NCBI GenBank assembly: GCA_963169565.1
Contig: CAUJDI010000048.1
Location: 1-40,034, forward strand
Direction of reading: 5' to 3'
Source of the DNA: Bacillota bacterium
Lineage (GTDB): Bacteria; Bacillota; Clostridia; Christensenellales; Aristaeellaceae
Length of the DNA stretch: 40,034 bases
The notes beneath the pieces were generated by a model, which was not told where the DNA came from, made no database searches, and was given only the letters and a program-made list of their open reading frames with translations. The translations under genes were made by a program, and so were the position numbers. Numbering within the stretch: the first letter of the stretch is position 1; every line of letters starts with the position of its first letter. This document shows positions 1 through 8,829 of this stretch, in pieces.

Positions 1-1
1 C

Positions 2-1024
2 AACGCGAAGGAGGAAGCGAACAAGAAGGCGCGCAACATCATCACCATGGCCATCCAGCGCTGCGCCTCCGACCACGTGGCGGAGACCACGGTCTCGGTC
101 ATCTCCCTGCCCAACGACGACATGAAGGGCCGCATCATCGGCCGTGAGGGCCGCAACATCAGGGCCCTGGAGCAGGCTACGGGCGTGGACCTGATCATCG
201 ACGACACCCCCGAGGCGGTCATCATCTCCGCCTTTGACCCGATCCGGCGCGAGACCGCCCGGATCGCCATCGAGAAATTGCTCTCTGACGGGCGCATCCA
301 CCCGGCGCGCATCGAGGAAGTGGTGGAGAAAGCCAGGAAGGAGATCGACGAGCAGATCAAGGAAGCCGGCGAGCAGGCGGTGTTTGAGACCGGCCAGCAC
401 GGCATCCATCCGGAGATCGTCAAGCTGCTGGGCCGCATGCGCTACCGCACCAGCTACGGACAGAACGTGCTGAAGCACTCCATCGAGGTCGCCCACCTGG
501 CGGGCCTGATGGCGGCGGAGATCGGCGCGGACGTCCAGCTGGCCAAGCGCGCGGGTCTGCTGCACGACCTGGGCAAGGCGATCGACCGGGAGCAGGAGGG
601 CACCCACACCGAGCTGGGCGGGGAAATGGCCCGCAAGTACCGGGAGAACCCCGAGGTCATCCACGCCATCCTGGCCCACCACAACGACGTGGAGCCGCAG
701 ACCGTCGAGGCGGTGCTGGTGCAGGCGGCGGACGCCATCTCGGCGGCCCGCCCGGGCGCCCGGCGCGAGATGCTGGAGAACTACATCAAGCGCCTTGCCA
801 AGCTGGAGGAGATCGCCAATTCCTTCGCAGGGGTTGAAAAGAGCTTCGCCATCCAGTCCGGCCGCGAGGTGCGCATCATGGTCAAGCCCGAGGACGTCAA
901 CGACGAGGGCGTCCGCGTGATGGCCAAGGAAGTCGCCAGACGCATCGAAAACGAGATGGAGTTCCCGGGTCAGATCCGCGTGAACGTCATCCGCGAGACC
1001 CGCAGCGTGGAACTGGCGAAATAA
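2..1024 (+). CDS. rny: Ribonuclease Y, C-terminal part (5' end outside window)
   Basis: Endoribonuclease that starts mRNA decay in Firmicutes, normally membrane-anchored. The open frame enters from the left edge at base 2, so the ATG at 47 is internal: the residues before it ([15 protein letters not shown]) fit the end of the RNase Y coiled coil. About 340 residues are present. First comes the KH RNA-binding domain with the [15 protein letters not shown] signature, then the HD phosphohydrolase domain with [10 protein letters not shown] and a downstream AHHND histidine pair, ending in the family-typical [12 protein letters not shown]. The N-terminal membrane anchor and most of the coiled coil lie outside the window. 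A strong terminator follows 17 bases after the stop, so this is probably the last gene of its transcript. Identification is very secure. Confidence 0.97.
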   Translation, partial: NAKEEANKKARNIITMAIQRCASDHVAETTVSVISLPNDDMKGRIIGREGRNIRALEQATGVDLIIDDTPEAVIISAFDPIRRETARIAIEKLLSDGRIHPARIEEVVEKARKEIDEQIKEAGEQAVFETGQHGIHPEIVKLLGRMRYRTSYGQNVLKHSIEVAHLAGLMAAEIGADVQLAKRAGLLHDLGKAIDREQEGTHTELGGEMARKYRENPEVIHAILAHHNDVEPQTVEAVLVQAADAISAARPGARREMLENYIKRLAKLEEIANSFAGVEKSFAIQSGREVRIMVKPEDVNDEGVRVMAKEVARRIENEMEFPGQIRVNVIRETRSVELAK

Positions 1025-1041
1025 TCCTTGGCAGACATCCG

Positions 1042-1069
1042 GCGGGCCGCAGGAGCGGCCCGCTTTTTT
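1042..1069 (+). terminator. Rho-independent terminator of rny
   Basis: Perfect 9-bp GC-rich stem (GCGGGCCGC, loop AGGA, GCGGCCCGC) followed directly by six T. It sits just after the rny stop. Confidence 0.95.
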
Positions 1070-1130
1070 GCTGTGAACGAAGCGGCGGGAGGGAATCAAC
1101 GACCCTTGAGTTTCCCTGAGGATACCTGGG

Positions 1131-1155
1131 GAGTTCCTCCCCGGACCCTGGAATC
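1131..1155 (+). repeat. Short dispersed repeat R1, copy a
   Basis: Core GAGTTCCTCCCCGGACCC followed by TGGAAT. The same core recurs reversed at 11513-11537 and forward at 28387-28410. In this copy the flank gives a small hairpin, GGGGAG-TTC-CTCCCC. This copy lacks the CGTCCCC left half shared by the other two. It lies between rny and the convergent nucleotidase gene. Confidence 0.75.
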
Positions 1156-1232
1156 AAAGGGAGTCTGCGATGTGCTGGATTATTTGCCATAAGGTTCAGG
1201 TGCTGTGGATTTGAGTTGGCCGTATATTGGGG

Positions 1233-1269
1233 AACAGGCGCAGTCCAATGCTGACCGAGCCTGTTTTTT
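1233..1269 (+). terminator. Weak terminator-like hairpin
   Basis: AACAGGC at 1233-1239 pairs with GCCTGTT at 1259-1265 across a 19-base loop, and a T run ends the element. The T run is on the + strand, although the nearest gene end is the minus-strand nucleotidase at 1287, so its user is unclear. Confidence 0.35.
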
Positions 1270-1286
1270 GGGTGTGTCTCCTGACG

Positions 1287-2945
1287 TTATTTGATCACGG
1301 TGATGCGCCCCTGCGGATGCGCGTACTGCTCCCCGACCACACCGCACAGGACGGCGGTCGTATAGTTCACCAGGGCATCTTCCAGCGCGACGCCGGTTGG
1401 ATACCCGCTGGTGGCATTGGGGTAACGGAAGGCATAGTAGGTGTCGCCGCCCGCCGCCGTAAAGTCGTTGGTGGCGATGGTGTAGACAGCCTCAGGGTCA
1501 AACGGTTTGCCGCCGACAGACTCGACGGTCACGCGGCTGCCGGGCCTGGCGGGCCTGAAGCAGGTGGAATCGGGATATTTATCGGCGGCTTCAAAGGGCA
1601 CGGCGGTGTTGACGCTGAAGATCATGCCGGACACCTGCGGGAATGCGCCGATGGCCTTGGGCGTGCTGGAAGTGGCCGCTTCCAGGGCTTCCAGGAGCTC
1701 GGCGCCGGTCACGTCCAGCACGGCCACCTGGTTCCCGAACGGGAACACGGTCTTCATGTCGTTCATGCTGATCTCGCCGATGGCGATGCCGGCACGGATT
1801 CCGCCCCCGTTGGTGAGCGCCGCGTCGACCCGGTCACCCAGCGCCTGCCGCGCGGCCCAGAGGATGGCGTCCGCCGCGAAATCGCCCAGGTTGGTCTCCT
1901 CCGTGCGGTTGCCGGGATCGCGTTCCCCGTTGAGCGGCACGTCCGTCCTGGCGAACACCCTGGACAGTTCCTCCCTGACGGCTCTGTCGGCGCTGCTGAC
2001 CAGTTCGTCGACGTCCCTGTCGAGCCGGGCTGTCAGCACTGCGCTGTAAAGAGCGCCGTCATATTCGACCGTCACGCCTTCTTTGAGGCCGCTGAACAGG
2101 GCGGCCGTGAACTTCCCGCCCTCATAGGTGACCACGCCCAGGTTCTTCCCGTATTCGCTGGCGCTGACCAGCAGGGTGTCTCCCACTGTCTGGCCCTTGT
2201 CCATGGCCGTGTGGCTGTGCGCGTCGATGAACAGGTCGATGCCCGTCACCTTCTCCAGCAGGTCGGTGGAGCGGTTGGGCGCGCTTTCCGTATCCGTGCC
2301 CAGGTGACCCAGCAGGATAACGACGTCGGCCCCCGCGGCCTTCAGCGCATCGGCCTGCGCCTGCGCCACCGCGTACAGGGCATCCCCCTGGGGGATGTCG
2401 ATGCCCCTCACCTTGTCCGGGTGGGCCTTGGTGAGGGTTTCGGGGGTGGTCAGGCCGAACACACCCACCTTCATGCCGTTTGGCATCTCAAACAGCCTGC
2501 TGGCCTGGAAAACAGGTTCGCCCCCGATGCGGTTGGTGACGTTGGCGGCCAGGATGGGGAACCCCGCCATCCCGGCCAGCTGTCTGAGGTTGTCGACGCC
2601 CCAGTCGAACTCATGGTTGCCCGGCGCCATCGCGTCATAACCCGCGGCGTTCATGAACGCGACCGCGTTCCTGCCGTAGCCGAGGTTGACCAGGGACGTT
2701 CCCTGCGAGGCATCGCCCGCGTCCAGCAGAAGGACGGAATCACCCGCCGCTTCCAGGTCTTTCTTATACTGTGCAATGGCCGCGTAACCGAGGACGCCGT
2801 CCGCGGCGCTGGCTACGGCACGCCCGTGCATATCGTTGGTATACAGGATCACCAGCCTGCCCGGGGCGGTCTCCGCCGCGCCAAAGCCATAAAGGCCGAG
2901 CGCCATCGCCAGAGACAGCAGCATGGCAACGCAACGCCTCCTCAT
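1287..2945 (-). CDS. Secreted bifunctional metallophosphatase / 5'-nucleotidase
   Basis: UshA/YfkN-type exported nucleotide or nucleotide-sugar phosphohydrolase, 552 residues. The order is a signal peptide (about 1-24), then the calcineurin-like metallophosphatase domain with its dimetal motifs: TNDMHGR (36-42), DAGD (75-78), GNHE (109-112), GHLGTD (213-218) and DAHSH (241-245). The 5'-nucleotidase C-terminal domain follows, with TNGGGIRAGI and the FPFGNQ substrate loop. There is no lipobox and no LPXTG anchor, so it should be released or loosely held outside the cell. The start is preceded by AAAGGCGG. A TTGACA/TATCAT promoter lies at 3049-3078. It stands alone, divergent from the LCP-like gene. 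Likely role: scavenging phosphate or nucleosides; the substrate cannot be read from the sequence. Confidence 0.93.
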   Translation of the reverse strand: MRRRCVAMLLSLAMALGLYGFGAAETAPGRLVILYTNDMHGRAVASAADGVLGYAAIAQYKKDLEAAGDSVLLLDAGDASQGTSLVNLGYGRNAVAFMNAAGYDAMAPGNHEFDWGVDNLRQLAGMAGFPILAANVTNRIGGEPVFQASRLFEMPNGMKVGVFGLTTPETLTKAHPDKVRGIDIPQGDALYAVAQAQADALKAAGADVVILLGHLGTDTESAPNRSTDLLEKVTGIDLFIDAHSHTAMDKGQTVGDTLLVSASEYGKNLGVVTYEGGKFTAALFSGLKEGVTVEYDGALYSAVLTARLDRDVDELVSSADRAVREELSRVFARTDVPLNGERDPGNRTEETNLGDFAADAILWAARQALGDRVDAALTNGGGIRAGIAIGEISMNDMKTVFPFGNQVAVLDVTGAELLEALEAATSSTPKAIGAFPQVSGMIFSVNTAVPFEAADKYPDSTCFRPARPGSRVTVESVGGKPFDPEAVYTIATNDFTAAGGDTYYAFRYPNATSGYPTGVALEDALVNYTTAVLCGVVGEQYAHPQGRITVIK

Positions 2946-3048
2946 GTCCCGAACCGCCTTTCCTTTTGGTTTCCAATTTTCGATTTCTGCGCCTGCGCAT
3001 CCCGCGGGGCCCGGGGTTCATTCACGCTTCCGCTCAGGTTCCGGCCTG

Positions 3049-3078
3049 ATGATAGGGATATTGCCGTGATCCTGTCAA
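3049..3078 (-). promoter_or_regulatory. Sigma-A promoter for the nucleotidase gene
   Basis: On the minus strand TTGACA, an 18-base spacer and TATCAT, about 105 bases before the start codon. Confidence 0.75.
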
Positions 3079-3177
3079 GAACGGGAAAAGCGGGTGCAGA
3101 TCCCCTGCGTTTTGATGGGCTGTTCCCTTTCACTTCAGCCTGCCACCCGCCTCCCCTGAACCCGGCCTATGTTTTTA

Positions 3178-3206
3178 TTGCGCGCAAATGCGGGCAGGAA
3201 TATAAT
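3178..3206 (+). promoter_or_regulatory. Sigma-A promoter for the LCP-like gene
   Basis: TTGCGC, a 17-base spacer and a perfect TATAAT at 3201-3206, about 123 bases before the ATG at 3330. Confidence 0.75.
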
Positions 3207-3329
3207 CAGCATACAAAGAATGCTTGTATCCGTCCCGACTGCATGATCATCCCATGTCCGACCGCATGACCATTCCTTTCCTGACAAACGCATACGCCAG
3301 GCTGGACCTGTGAGAAGGAGGGCAATTCC

Positions 3330-4229
3330 ATGAAGAAGACATTGGCTCTCATCCTGCTGTTCACGCTGCTGACTCCGATGGCTTGGACGATAGGCCCGCA
3401 TATGTCGCGGGCAGAGCCGGCGGACGGGACGACGAGCGTCCTCATGATCGTATCACTGGATAAAAAACTACCCAAGGCGGGAAAGACGAACGGGATGGGA
3501 TATTACCTGATGACGCTGAACCCCGCCAAGAACGAGCTGCTGTTCACCTCCTTCCCCTACAACCTTGCGGTGGAGATGCCGGGGAAGAAGGGGCCGGTCA
3601 GCAAGCAGCTACAGTTCGCGTGCAAGGAGCTTGGCCCCCAGGGCGCTGTGGACGTCCTGATGAAAGCGTTCGGAATCTCCATAGACCACTGGCTGCTGAT
3701 CAACATGAACGCCCTGGCGGAACTGGTAGACCTGGCCGGCGGGGTCGAGGTGAACCTCGAGAACCTTTCCATCAACAAGAAGGCCGGTGACCTGAGGTAC
3801 ATGGTGAGCAAGCCGATGGAGAAGATCAAGGAACCGGGGCAGCAGCTGCTCAACGGCGTCCAGATGATGGCTTACATCAGCGACACCTATTACGACCGGC
3901 CCACGATCCTGGTGGAGGAAGCGCGGTTCCGGGAGAGGCATGAGGTCCTCATCCGCGGCATCGTCGCGGGGCTGCGCGGCGCCGGGATGGACACCCCCGG
4001 GCTGATCGCCGCTGTTTTCACCGGCTTTGGGAAGCATTACATGACCGGGCTTGACCTTCAGACCCTGGCGGACATCCCGCTGAACAGACTGACCGGGTGT
4101 CTCGTGAACGAGCCCCGTTTCCTCCATGTTCCGGCCGTGATCGCCTCAACCAAAACGGACAACGGCTGGGAGTCCATCGGGTACACGCAGGAGGATGTCC
4201 AGGCGGTCCAGGCGTTCATCGCCCCGTGA
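3330..4229 (+). CDS. LytR-CpsA-Psr (LCP)-like exported protein with altered active site
   Basis: 299 residues. It has an N-terminal signal or anchor segment (about 1-28), then an LCP-type domain. LLINMNALAELVDLAGGVEV matches the family core, GQQLLNGVQMMAYI matches the region before the catalytic arginines, and ARFRERHEVL matches the following RxxRQ region. Classical LCP enzymes transfer teichoic acid or other glycopolymers from undecaprenyl carriers to peptidoglycan, using arginines in a YxRxR stretch. Here that stretch reads YISDTYYDRP, so the usual arginines are missing or shifted, and the lipid-phosphate chemistry may be lost or changed. AAGGAGGG lies 7 bases before the ATG. The domain call is fairly secure; enzymatic activity is doubtful. 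Confidence 0.8.
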   Translation: MKKTLALILLFTLLTPMAWTIGPHMSRAEPADGTTSVLMIVSLDKKLPKAGKTNGMGYYLMTLNPAKNELLFTSFPYNLAVEMPGKKGPVSKQLQFACKELGPQGAVDVLMKAFGISIDHWLLINMNALAELVDLAGGVEVNLENLSINKKAGDLRYMVSKPMEKIKEPGQQLLNGVQMMAYISDTYYDRPTILVEEARFRERHEVLIRGIVAGLRGAGMDTPGLIAAVFTGFGKHYMTGLDLQTLADIPLNRLTGCLVNEPRFLHVPAVIASTKTDNGWESIGYTQEDVQAVQAFIAP

Positions 4230-4416
4230 TCCCGGGACTTTGTGGAATCATAGTGCAACTGACCCGCACAGACGCGCTGATCCTTGTCCGGAACGCAGCC
4301 GAGAACGGCGACAGGCGGCGAAGGATTGATGGGTGGAGCAGTGTGGATCGAGACGCGATCGGTTTACAAAGGTGTTTACAGGCATACCAGACTGGCTGAA
4401 AGGGAGGGAAAACGGA

Positions 4417-5643
4417 ATGAAAAGATGTTCCGGTTACCTGTGTTTCCTGCTTGCGCTGTTGCTGCTGCCCGCTTTGACAGCGCCCGTTCGCGCACGGGCA
4501 GCGGACGTGTTTGACTATATGCCGCTGTCAGACGGGTCGGGCGCCGTCCTCACCAAATACAACGGAAAAGACGCCGTCGTGGTGATCCCCGGCACCCTGG
4601 GCGGGCTTCCGGTGCTCCAGATCGGGAACAAGGCATTCCAGAAATGCGATTTCATCCAGTCCGTGCAGTTTCCCGAGGGGCTGAAGGCCATCGGGGATTA
4701 CGCTTTCCATGGCTGCAAGGCGCTGCAGGACCCCGTCCTGCCAGATTCCCTGGAAGTACTGGGCAAATGGGCTTTCGCCGGTTGCTTCATCCTGAAGGGC
4801 ATTCGCCTTCCAGCTAACGTCTCCATGATCGGCGACGCGCCGGTGACCGCCTGCACTTCGCTGGAGCAAATCGAGGTAGACCCGCTCAACCCCTTCTTCG
4901 CCTCCGTGGACGGAGCGCTGTACAGCAAAGACCTCCGCACGCTGCTGGCGTATCCGCCCGGCCGGACGGAAACGCACGTCAGCCTGCCCCAGGCTGTTGA
5001 GAACATCGCCACCCGGGCCTTCGCGGGGTGTAGGAACCTGGAGGAAGTGTCCTTCCCCGCGGGCCTGAAAACCATCGGACCGACCGCCTTCTACACCTGC
5101 GAGAACCTGCGCGAGGCGCCGCTGCCGGAAGGCCTTGTCTCCGTCGGCGCGGGCGCCTTCTACTGGTGCTCCGGCCTTCGTGAGATGACGCTGCCCGCAA
5201 CGCTGGTGGAGGTCGAACCCATGGCCTTCATCGACCTGGCCGGCCTCACAGCGTTCGAGGTGGCGCCGGGCAACCCCGTGTTTTCCGCGCCGGGCGGCGC
5301 GCTGTACAACAAACGCGACCGGCAGTTCGTAGCCTGGCCGCCCGCGAGCCCCATCACGCAATACACGATCGAGGGCGGGACGCTCTCCATCGCGCCCAGC
5401 GCGTTCATGAACTGTACCACCCTCACCGACGTTACCCTGCCCGACGGGCTGCTGGACATCGGGGCCGACGCCTTCCGCAACTGCAAAGGCATCAAAACGA
5501 TCGCCGTCCCCGCGTCGGTCACCGCCATCGGCGACGGCGCGTTCACGGTGTGGGAGGGCGAGATCGCCCTGCAGGTGCGCGACCCCTCTTCTGCCCTGCT
5601 GTACGCGCAGCAGAACAGCCTGCCCTACGAGATCATCCCCTGA
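4417..5643 (+). CDS. Secreted BspA-type leucine-rich repeat protein
   Basis: 408 residues from the ATG at 4417, chosen because AAAGGGAGGG ends a few bases upstream; an earlier in-frame ATG at 4333 lacks such a site and would bury the signal peptide. Signal peptide at about 1-28 (ends RARAADV). The rest is a solenoid of LRR_5 repeats of roughly 23 residues, with the recurring pattern of an aromatic-cysteine turn (AFxxCxxL) then LPxxLxxIG, for example AFHGCKAL, AFAGCRNL, AFYTCENL and AFRNCKGI. Two breaks (VDPLNPFFASVDGALY and VAPGNPVFSAPGGALY) are the usual inter-repeat insertions of this family. No transmembrane anchor or sorting signal is visible. BspA-like proteins generally mediate binding to surfaces or host proteins; the ligand is unknown. 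Confidence 0.9.
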   Translation: MKRCSGYLCFLLALLLLPALTAPVRARAADVFDYMPLSDGSGAVLTKYNGKDAVVVIPGTLGGLPVLQIGNKAFQKCDFIQSVQFPEGLKAIGDYAFHGCKALQDPVLPDSLEVLGKWAFAGCFILKGIRLPANVSMIGDAPVTACTSLEQIEVDPLNPFFASVDGALYSKDLRTLLAYPPGRTETHVSLPQAVENIATRAFAGCRNLEEVSFPAGLKTIGPTAFYTCENLREAPLPEGLVSVGAGAFYWCSGLREMTLPATLVEVEPMAFIDLAGLTAFEVAPGNPVFSAPGGALYNKRDRQFVAWPPASPITQYTIEGGTLSIAPSAFMNCTTLTDVTLPDGLLDIGADAFRNCKGIKTIAVPASVTAIGDGAFTVWEGEIALQVRDPSSALLYAQQNSLPYEIIP

Positions 5644-5709
5644 CAGGCGATCGGCACAAGGCGGCCGCGCGCAGGGCAAGCCGCTGTGTCATGTTGAAAA
5701 CACAGTAAA

Positions 5710-5737
5710 AAGCACAGGGGATGGTTCCCTGTGTTTT
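5710..5737 (+). terminator. Terminator of the leucine-rich repeat gene
   Basis: CACAGGG and CCCTGTG pair around a 7-base loop. The stem extends with one wobble into A and T runs on either side, and ends in TTTT. It lies 70 bases after the stop. Confidence 0.85.
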
Positions 5738-6157
5738 CTTTGATGTATTGGCTTAGCTGCGACAAAGAACAGCGCGCTACCCGCAGAGGATTGGGTTTAA
5801 GAACAGAAACATGCCGACGCGAAGAGAAGCGATTGTCCGATGCTCTCAAAACCATCCCCGCTTTTTCTAGGCAGTGTGAATTGCTTCAGTGAAAGGCTGA
5901 CCTTCGCTCTGCTCCTGAATGATCCGCCGCCTGTCAACACCCCGCAGTTTGACGTGATCGATCCCCGGGCTGCTTTGCTTTCCTATGCTTCCCGGCATGA
6001 TCCCGCTTCCTGTGCATACCAATGGTCCGCCTGAGTCGTACTGCTCGGACGGACGCCTGTTCATTCAGCACATAGAAAATGCGTGATCATGGAGAACACA
6101 GTGAACCGCCCCCTTTATATTTGTATTTTCGTCCCCTTTGTTCCCAAATGATCTGGG
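5738..6157. other. Intergenic stretch with no recognised gene
   Basis: About 420 bases of lower GC than the neighbouring genes. Short open frames exist (one on the minus strand at 5867-6064), but none has a ribosome binding site or a recognisable product. It may be the remains of a lost gene; nothing definite can be said. Confidence 0.5.
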
Positions 6158-7849
6158 CTACTGCGTAACCAACTGCCCCCCGACCCATGTTGCAAGAACA
6201 TGCGGATTGTCTTTGGACAGCTCTTCCGGGGGAACAGTGTACAGGTCTTTTTCATATATCACGATGTCGGCCTTGTATCCGATATGGAGTCTGCCGACAT
6301 TCGCTTCGCGGGTCGTGGCGTAGCCCCCTGTCGTGAAGCCCTCGATCATGTCCCGCATCGTCAGAGGCTGGTTATCAGGGTTGTGCGCACCGGTCAGGGC
6401 CACCCTCATGATTTCAGTCGGCCAGCTAAGGGCCTCGGTGTTGGAAGCGTAATCAGTGGAGAAGGCCAGCGTGATGCCCGCATCCTGCATCTTTTTGTAT
6501 GGGTAGGATCCCTGGGCATGCTCACCGTAATAATATACCGTTTGCTCCCTTTGGGCTTCCCAGTGAAGCGAAGGCTGAACCCCGGCGATGACATTGGGAC
6601 CCAAAAGCTTCATTCGGGCAATTTGCCCGTCTGTAATGAGGCCGAGATGGTAGAGAGTCTGTCTTCCGGTCAGGCCGCCGTTCTTTTCCTTAACCGCTTC
6701 AATCGCGCTGAGAACAGCATCGATGGCTTTGTCTCCGCCGACATGATAATGCATGTCCAGACCAAGCTCCTCGGATTTTTCAAGGATCCTGTATAGATTG
6801 TACTGCTCGCCTTTTGAGTCGTCGGTGGTGACCGCGTTCAGGGCAAATACATTCGGCCAGCTGGTCCAGGCGCCCCCCTGGCCCGCCGCTCCATCCACAA
6901 AAAGCTTCAGACCGGAAAAGTGGACCAAATCGGTGTCATCACCGGCGTTGCGGTACCCTTCAATGTCATCCAGGCTGAAGAACGTGTACGCATAATTGAC
7001 CCGTAAGGGGAGCGCGCCCTCGCTCTCCAATTGCCGGCACAAATCCGGTCGCATCGTTCGCCCCATTGGCCCGCCCATCAAGTCGACGATGGAGGTATAG
7101 CCCATTTTTGACCACTTTTTCATCAACGCGGCGGCATAGGGTTTGATCTGGTCGTCCTTTACCAGGGGGAATATTGCCTTGTTTCCAACGATCGCTCCGG
7201 CGGTCTCCCTGAGCATGCCGGTCGGTTGGCCGTTCTCCTTCAGGATCTTCCCCCCGGGGGGATCAGGTGTTGTTTTATCCAAACCGCTTAGTTTCATGGC
7301 AGCCGTGTTGACGATGTAGCTGTGCCCCAACTGATCAGCGATCATCACCGGGCAATCAGGCCCGGTCGCCTGATCCAGCACCTTTAAGTCAGCGAGGGTC
7401 CAGTCATTGTCATAGTCCTGGAGCACAAAACCGTGGGCCATCACCGGGGTGCCGGGGGCGACTTTTTTGCATTGATCCCCGACAATCTCAGCAATTTTTA
7501 CCGGATCCGTCTCCTTGCCCGTGGGCACCATGATGCTTCCCGCTACGGCCATGGTGATCAGGTGCACATGGCTGTCGTAGAACCCTGGGTAAGCTGCCGC
7601 CCCTTCCAGATCGATGAGCTCCGCATGCGGATAGGCCTGCGGATCAACGTCTATTCCTGCAACGACGCCATCCTGCACCAGCAGGCTGCGCACTTTCGTA
7701 TCCGCATCAATATAGATCGAGCCGTTGACAAACAGGGTTGTTTTTGCAGGCGCAACTGAAGCATCGCCGCATGAAACCAGGGCAACGGCAATGATCAGCC
7801 CAATGAGCAGAACAGTCCTTGATTCAACATGGAACGATAGATCTTTCAT
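6158..7849 (-). CDS. Amidohydrolase family 3 lipoprotein (YtcJ-like)
   Basis: 563 residues. The start is the ATG at 7849 because GGAGG lies 11 bases before it; the earlier in-frame ATG at 7867 overlaps that ribosome binding site. A signal sequence ends in the lipobox LVSC (Cys27), so the protein should be lipid-anchored outside the membrane. The amidohydrolase barrel shows the metal-binding HVH pair (95 and 97), HYHVGGDKAID, a late FSTDYASN aspartate and the C-terminal GYKADIVIYE strand typical of the composite domain. Family members hydrolyse amide or related bonds in small molecules; the substrate is not predictable. Base composition is visibly lower in GC than the flanking genes, so horizontal acquisition is possible. 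A TTGACA/TACGAT promoter lies upstream. Confidence 0.9.
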   Translation of the reverse strand: MKDLSFHVESRTVLLIGLIIAVALVSCGDASVAPAKTTLFVNGSIYIDADTKVRSLLVQDGVVAGIDVDPQAYPHAELIDLEGAAAYPGFYDSHVHLITMAVAGSIMVPTGKETDPVKIAEIVGDQCKKVAPGTPVMAHGFVLQDYDNDWTLADLKVLDQATGPDCPVMIADQLGHSYIVNTAAMKLSGLDKTTPDPPGGKILKENGQPTGMLRETAGAIVGNKAIFPLVKDDQIKPYAAALMKKWSKMGYTSIVDLMGGPMGRTMRPDLCRQLESEGALPLRVNYAYTFFSLDDIEGYRNAGDDTDLVHFSGLKLFVDGAAGQGGAWTSWPNVFALNAVTTDDSKGEQYNLYRILEKSEELGLDMHYHVGGDKAIDAVLSAIEAVKEKNGGLTGRQTLYHLGLITDGQIARMKLLGPNVIAGVQPSLHWEAQREQTVYYYGEHAQGSYPYKKMQDAGITLAFSTDYASNTEALSWPTEIMRVALTGAHNPDNQPLTMRDMIEGFTTGGYATTREANVGRLHIGYKADIVIYEKDLYTVPPEELSKDNPHVLATWVGGQLVTQ

Positions 7850-7993
7850 ATTGCAGCAAGCCTCCATTCATGTGAAGTTCTATGAGCTCCGAGCCTTACT
7901 TACCGCATCATAATGCAAATATTCCGATACTTGGCTGCACGTATTTTTCGATCCAACAACTGAGTTGAGCAGACAATTAGTTTTTGTGGATTA

Positions 7994-8022
7994 ATCGTAA
8001 TCTTTCAATCATAGTTTGTCAA
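7994..8022 (-). promoter_or_regulatory. Sigma-A promoter for the amidohydrolase gene
   Basis: On the minus strand TTGACA, a 17-base spacer and TACGAT, about 145 bases before the start at 7849. Confidence 0.7.
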
Positions 8023-8109
8023 TTATGTCATCTGCCAGTCACTTGATTGAGGACTGCGGCTTTATTTGTCGATGCAATATTATGAATAATGGAAAGTGCT
8101 GGAAATCTT

Positions 8110-8128
8110 CCGGGCTGGCTGTGCCCGG
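8110..8128 (-). terminator. Weak terminator-like hairpin after the small secreted protein gene
   Basis: A 6-bp stem CCGGGC/GCCCGG with a 7-base loop. On the minus strand it is followed by AAGATTTCC, so the T tract is poor. It is placed correctly to end the transcript of the gene at 8196-8744. Confidence 0.35.
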
Positions 8129-8195
8129 TTATCACGTCCTCACAATGGTTCGTATCCATTTCATGGACGGTTTGAGCCTCTCCCGCGGCGGATCG

Positions 8196-8744
8196 CTACT
8201 GTCCCAGCCCGAAGTCCGCGCTCTGGGCAATGGCTTTGAGCGTGCTGGACATACCGGGCTTCAGCCCGGAGGGGGCGGAAAGCGTCAGTGTAAAACCGAT
8301 CCCGCCGGCCTGTGTCTGGCAGGTCAGCCGGGTGCCCTCGGTGTTGGCGTACAGCAGGAAGACGGCCTGGGAGGTGTAGAAGACCTCCGCCTTTGCACCA
8401 TTCTGTGACGATGCGATACCGAGCAGTTCCGCTTCACCCAGCAGGTTGTAGTCCCCCCCGCTTTGGGACAGCGAGAGGGCCAGGGTGTACTCGCCCGTGA
8501 CGTCGTAGGCCTTCAGGTACAGGCCCTCTCTTCTGAGCTGATCCGTGGACAGGCCGTAGAGCCGGAGGACGGGGTCGTCCGGCGGCGTGTTCCGGGTGAT
8601 GACGTCAAGGGAAGCGGGCAGGGAGAGGAACAGGCCGTATTCCGGGATCTGCGCCTCCGTCGCGCCTGCCGGCAGCGCCCGGGTGATGAACAGCAGGGCG
8701 ATGAGCAGCAGTGACAGGATGGTGCGGGGTGTTTTCCGTTTCAT
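8196..8744 (-). CDS. Small secreted protein of unknown function
   Basis: 182 residues from the ATG at 8744 (MKRKTPRT...). GGAAGGA lies about 9 bases upstream, whereas the ATG three codons earlier almost touches it. The frame stays open further upstream, but that part overlaps the next gene and is rejected. A clear signal peptide (about 1-28, ending ALPAGATEA) precedes a compact domain of alternating strands, including QAVFLLYANTEGTRLTCQTQAG and GGIGFTLTLSAPSG. It resembles small exported stress or lipid-binding type domains, but no family is recognised. It lies 85 bases downstream of the SDR gene on the same strand and is probably co-transcribed with it. Confidence 0.75.
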   Translation of the reverse strand: MKRKTPRTILSLLLIALLFITRALPAGATEAQIPEYGLFLSLPASLDVITRNTPPDDPVLRLYGLSTDQLRREGLYLKAYDVTGEYTLALSLSQSGGDYNLLGEAELLGIASSQNGAKAEVFYTSQAVFLLYANTEGTRLTCQTQAGGIGFTLTLSAPSGLKPGMSSTLKAIAQSADFGLGQ

Positions 8745-8829
8745 GTCAGCCATTCCTTCCATACGATGCCTTGTACCCATACAACGGGTTGGCGGGGGGT
8801 TTCCTTCGCAGCGCTTCCCCGTGCCGGAC

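Larger units (their letters stand above)
2946..3329. other. Divergent intergenic region
   Basis: These 384 bases without a gene separate the nucleotidase (-) and LCP-like (+) genes. They hold one good sigma-A type promoter for each direction (3049-3078 minus, 3178-3206 plus). Nothing else was recognised. Confidence 0.6.
7850..8195. other. AT-rich intergenic region with promoter and shared motif
   Basis: 346 bases between two minus-strand genes. It contains the amidohydrolase promoter (7994-8022). It also holds CCGATACTTGGCTG at 7924-7937 followed by CGATCCA at 7949-7955, a pair that recurs before the SMP-30 gene at 28596-28609 and 28617-28623. A weak hairpin lies at 8110-8128. No gene was seen. 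Confidence 0.6.

Noticed and set aside
1227-3269. Long plus-strand open frame of 680 codons
   Set aside because: It is antisense to the nucleotidase gene, has no ribosome binding site, and its low-complexity G/R/V/H-rich product is typical of a GC-rich shadow frame.
5867-6064. Minus-strand open frame of 65 codons in an intergenic gap
   Set aside because: A stop codon directly precedes its ATG, it has no ribosome binding site, and its sequence matches no family I recognise.
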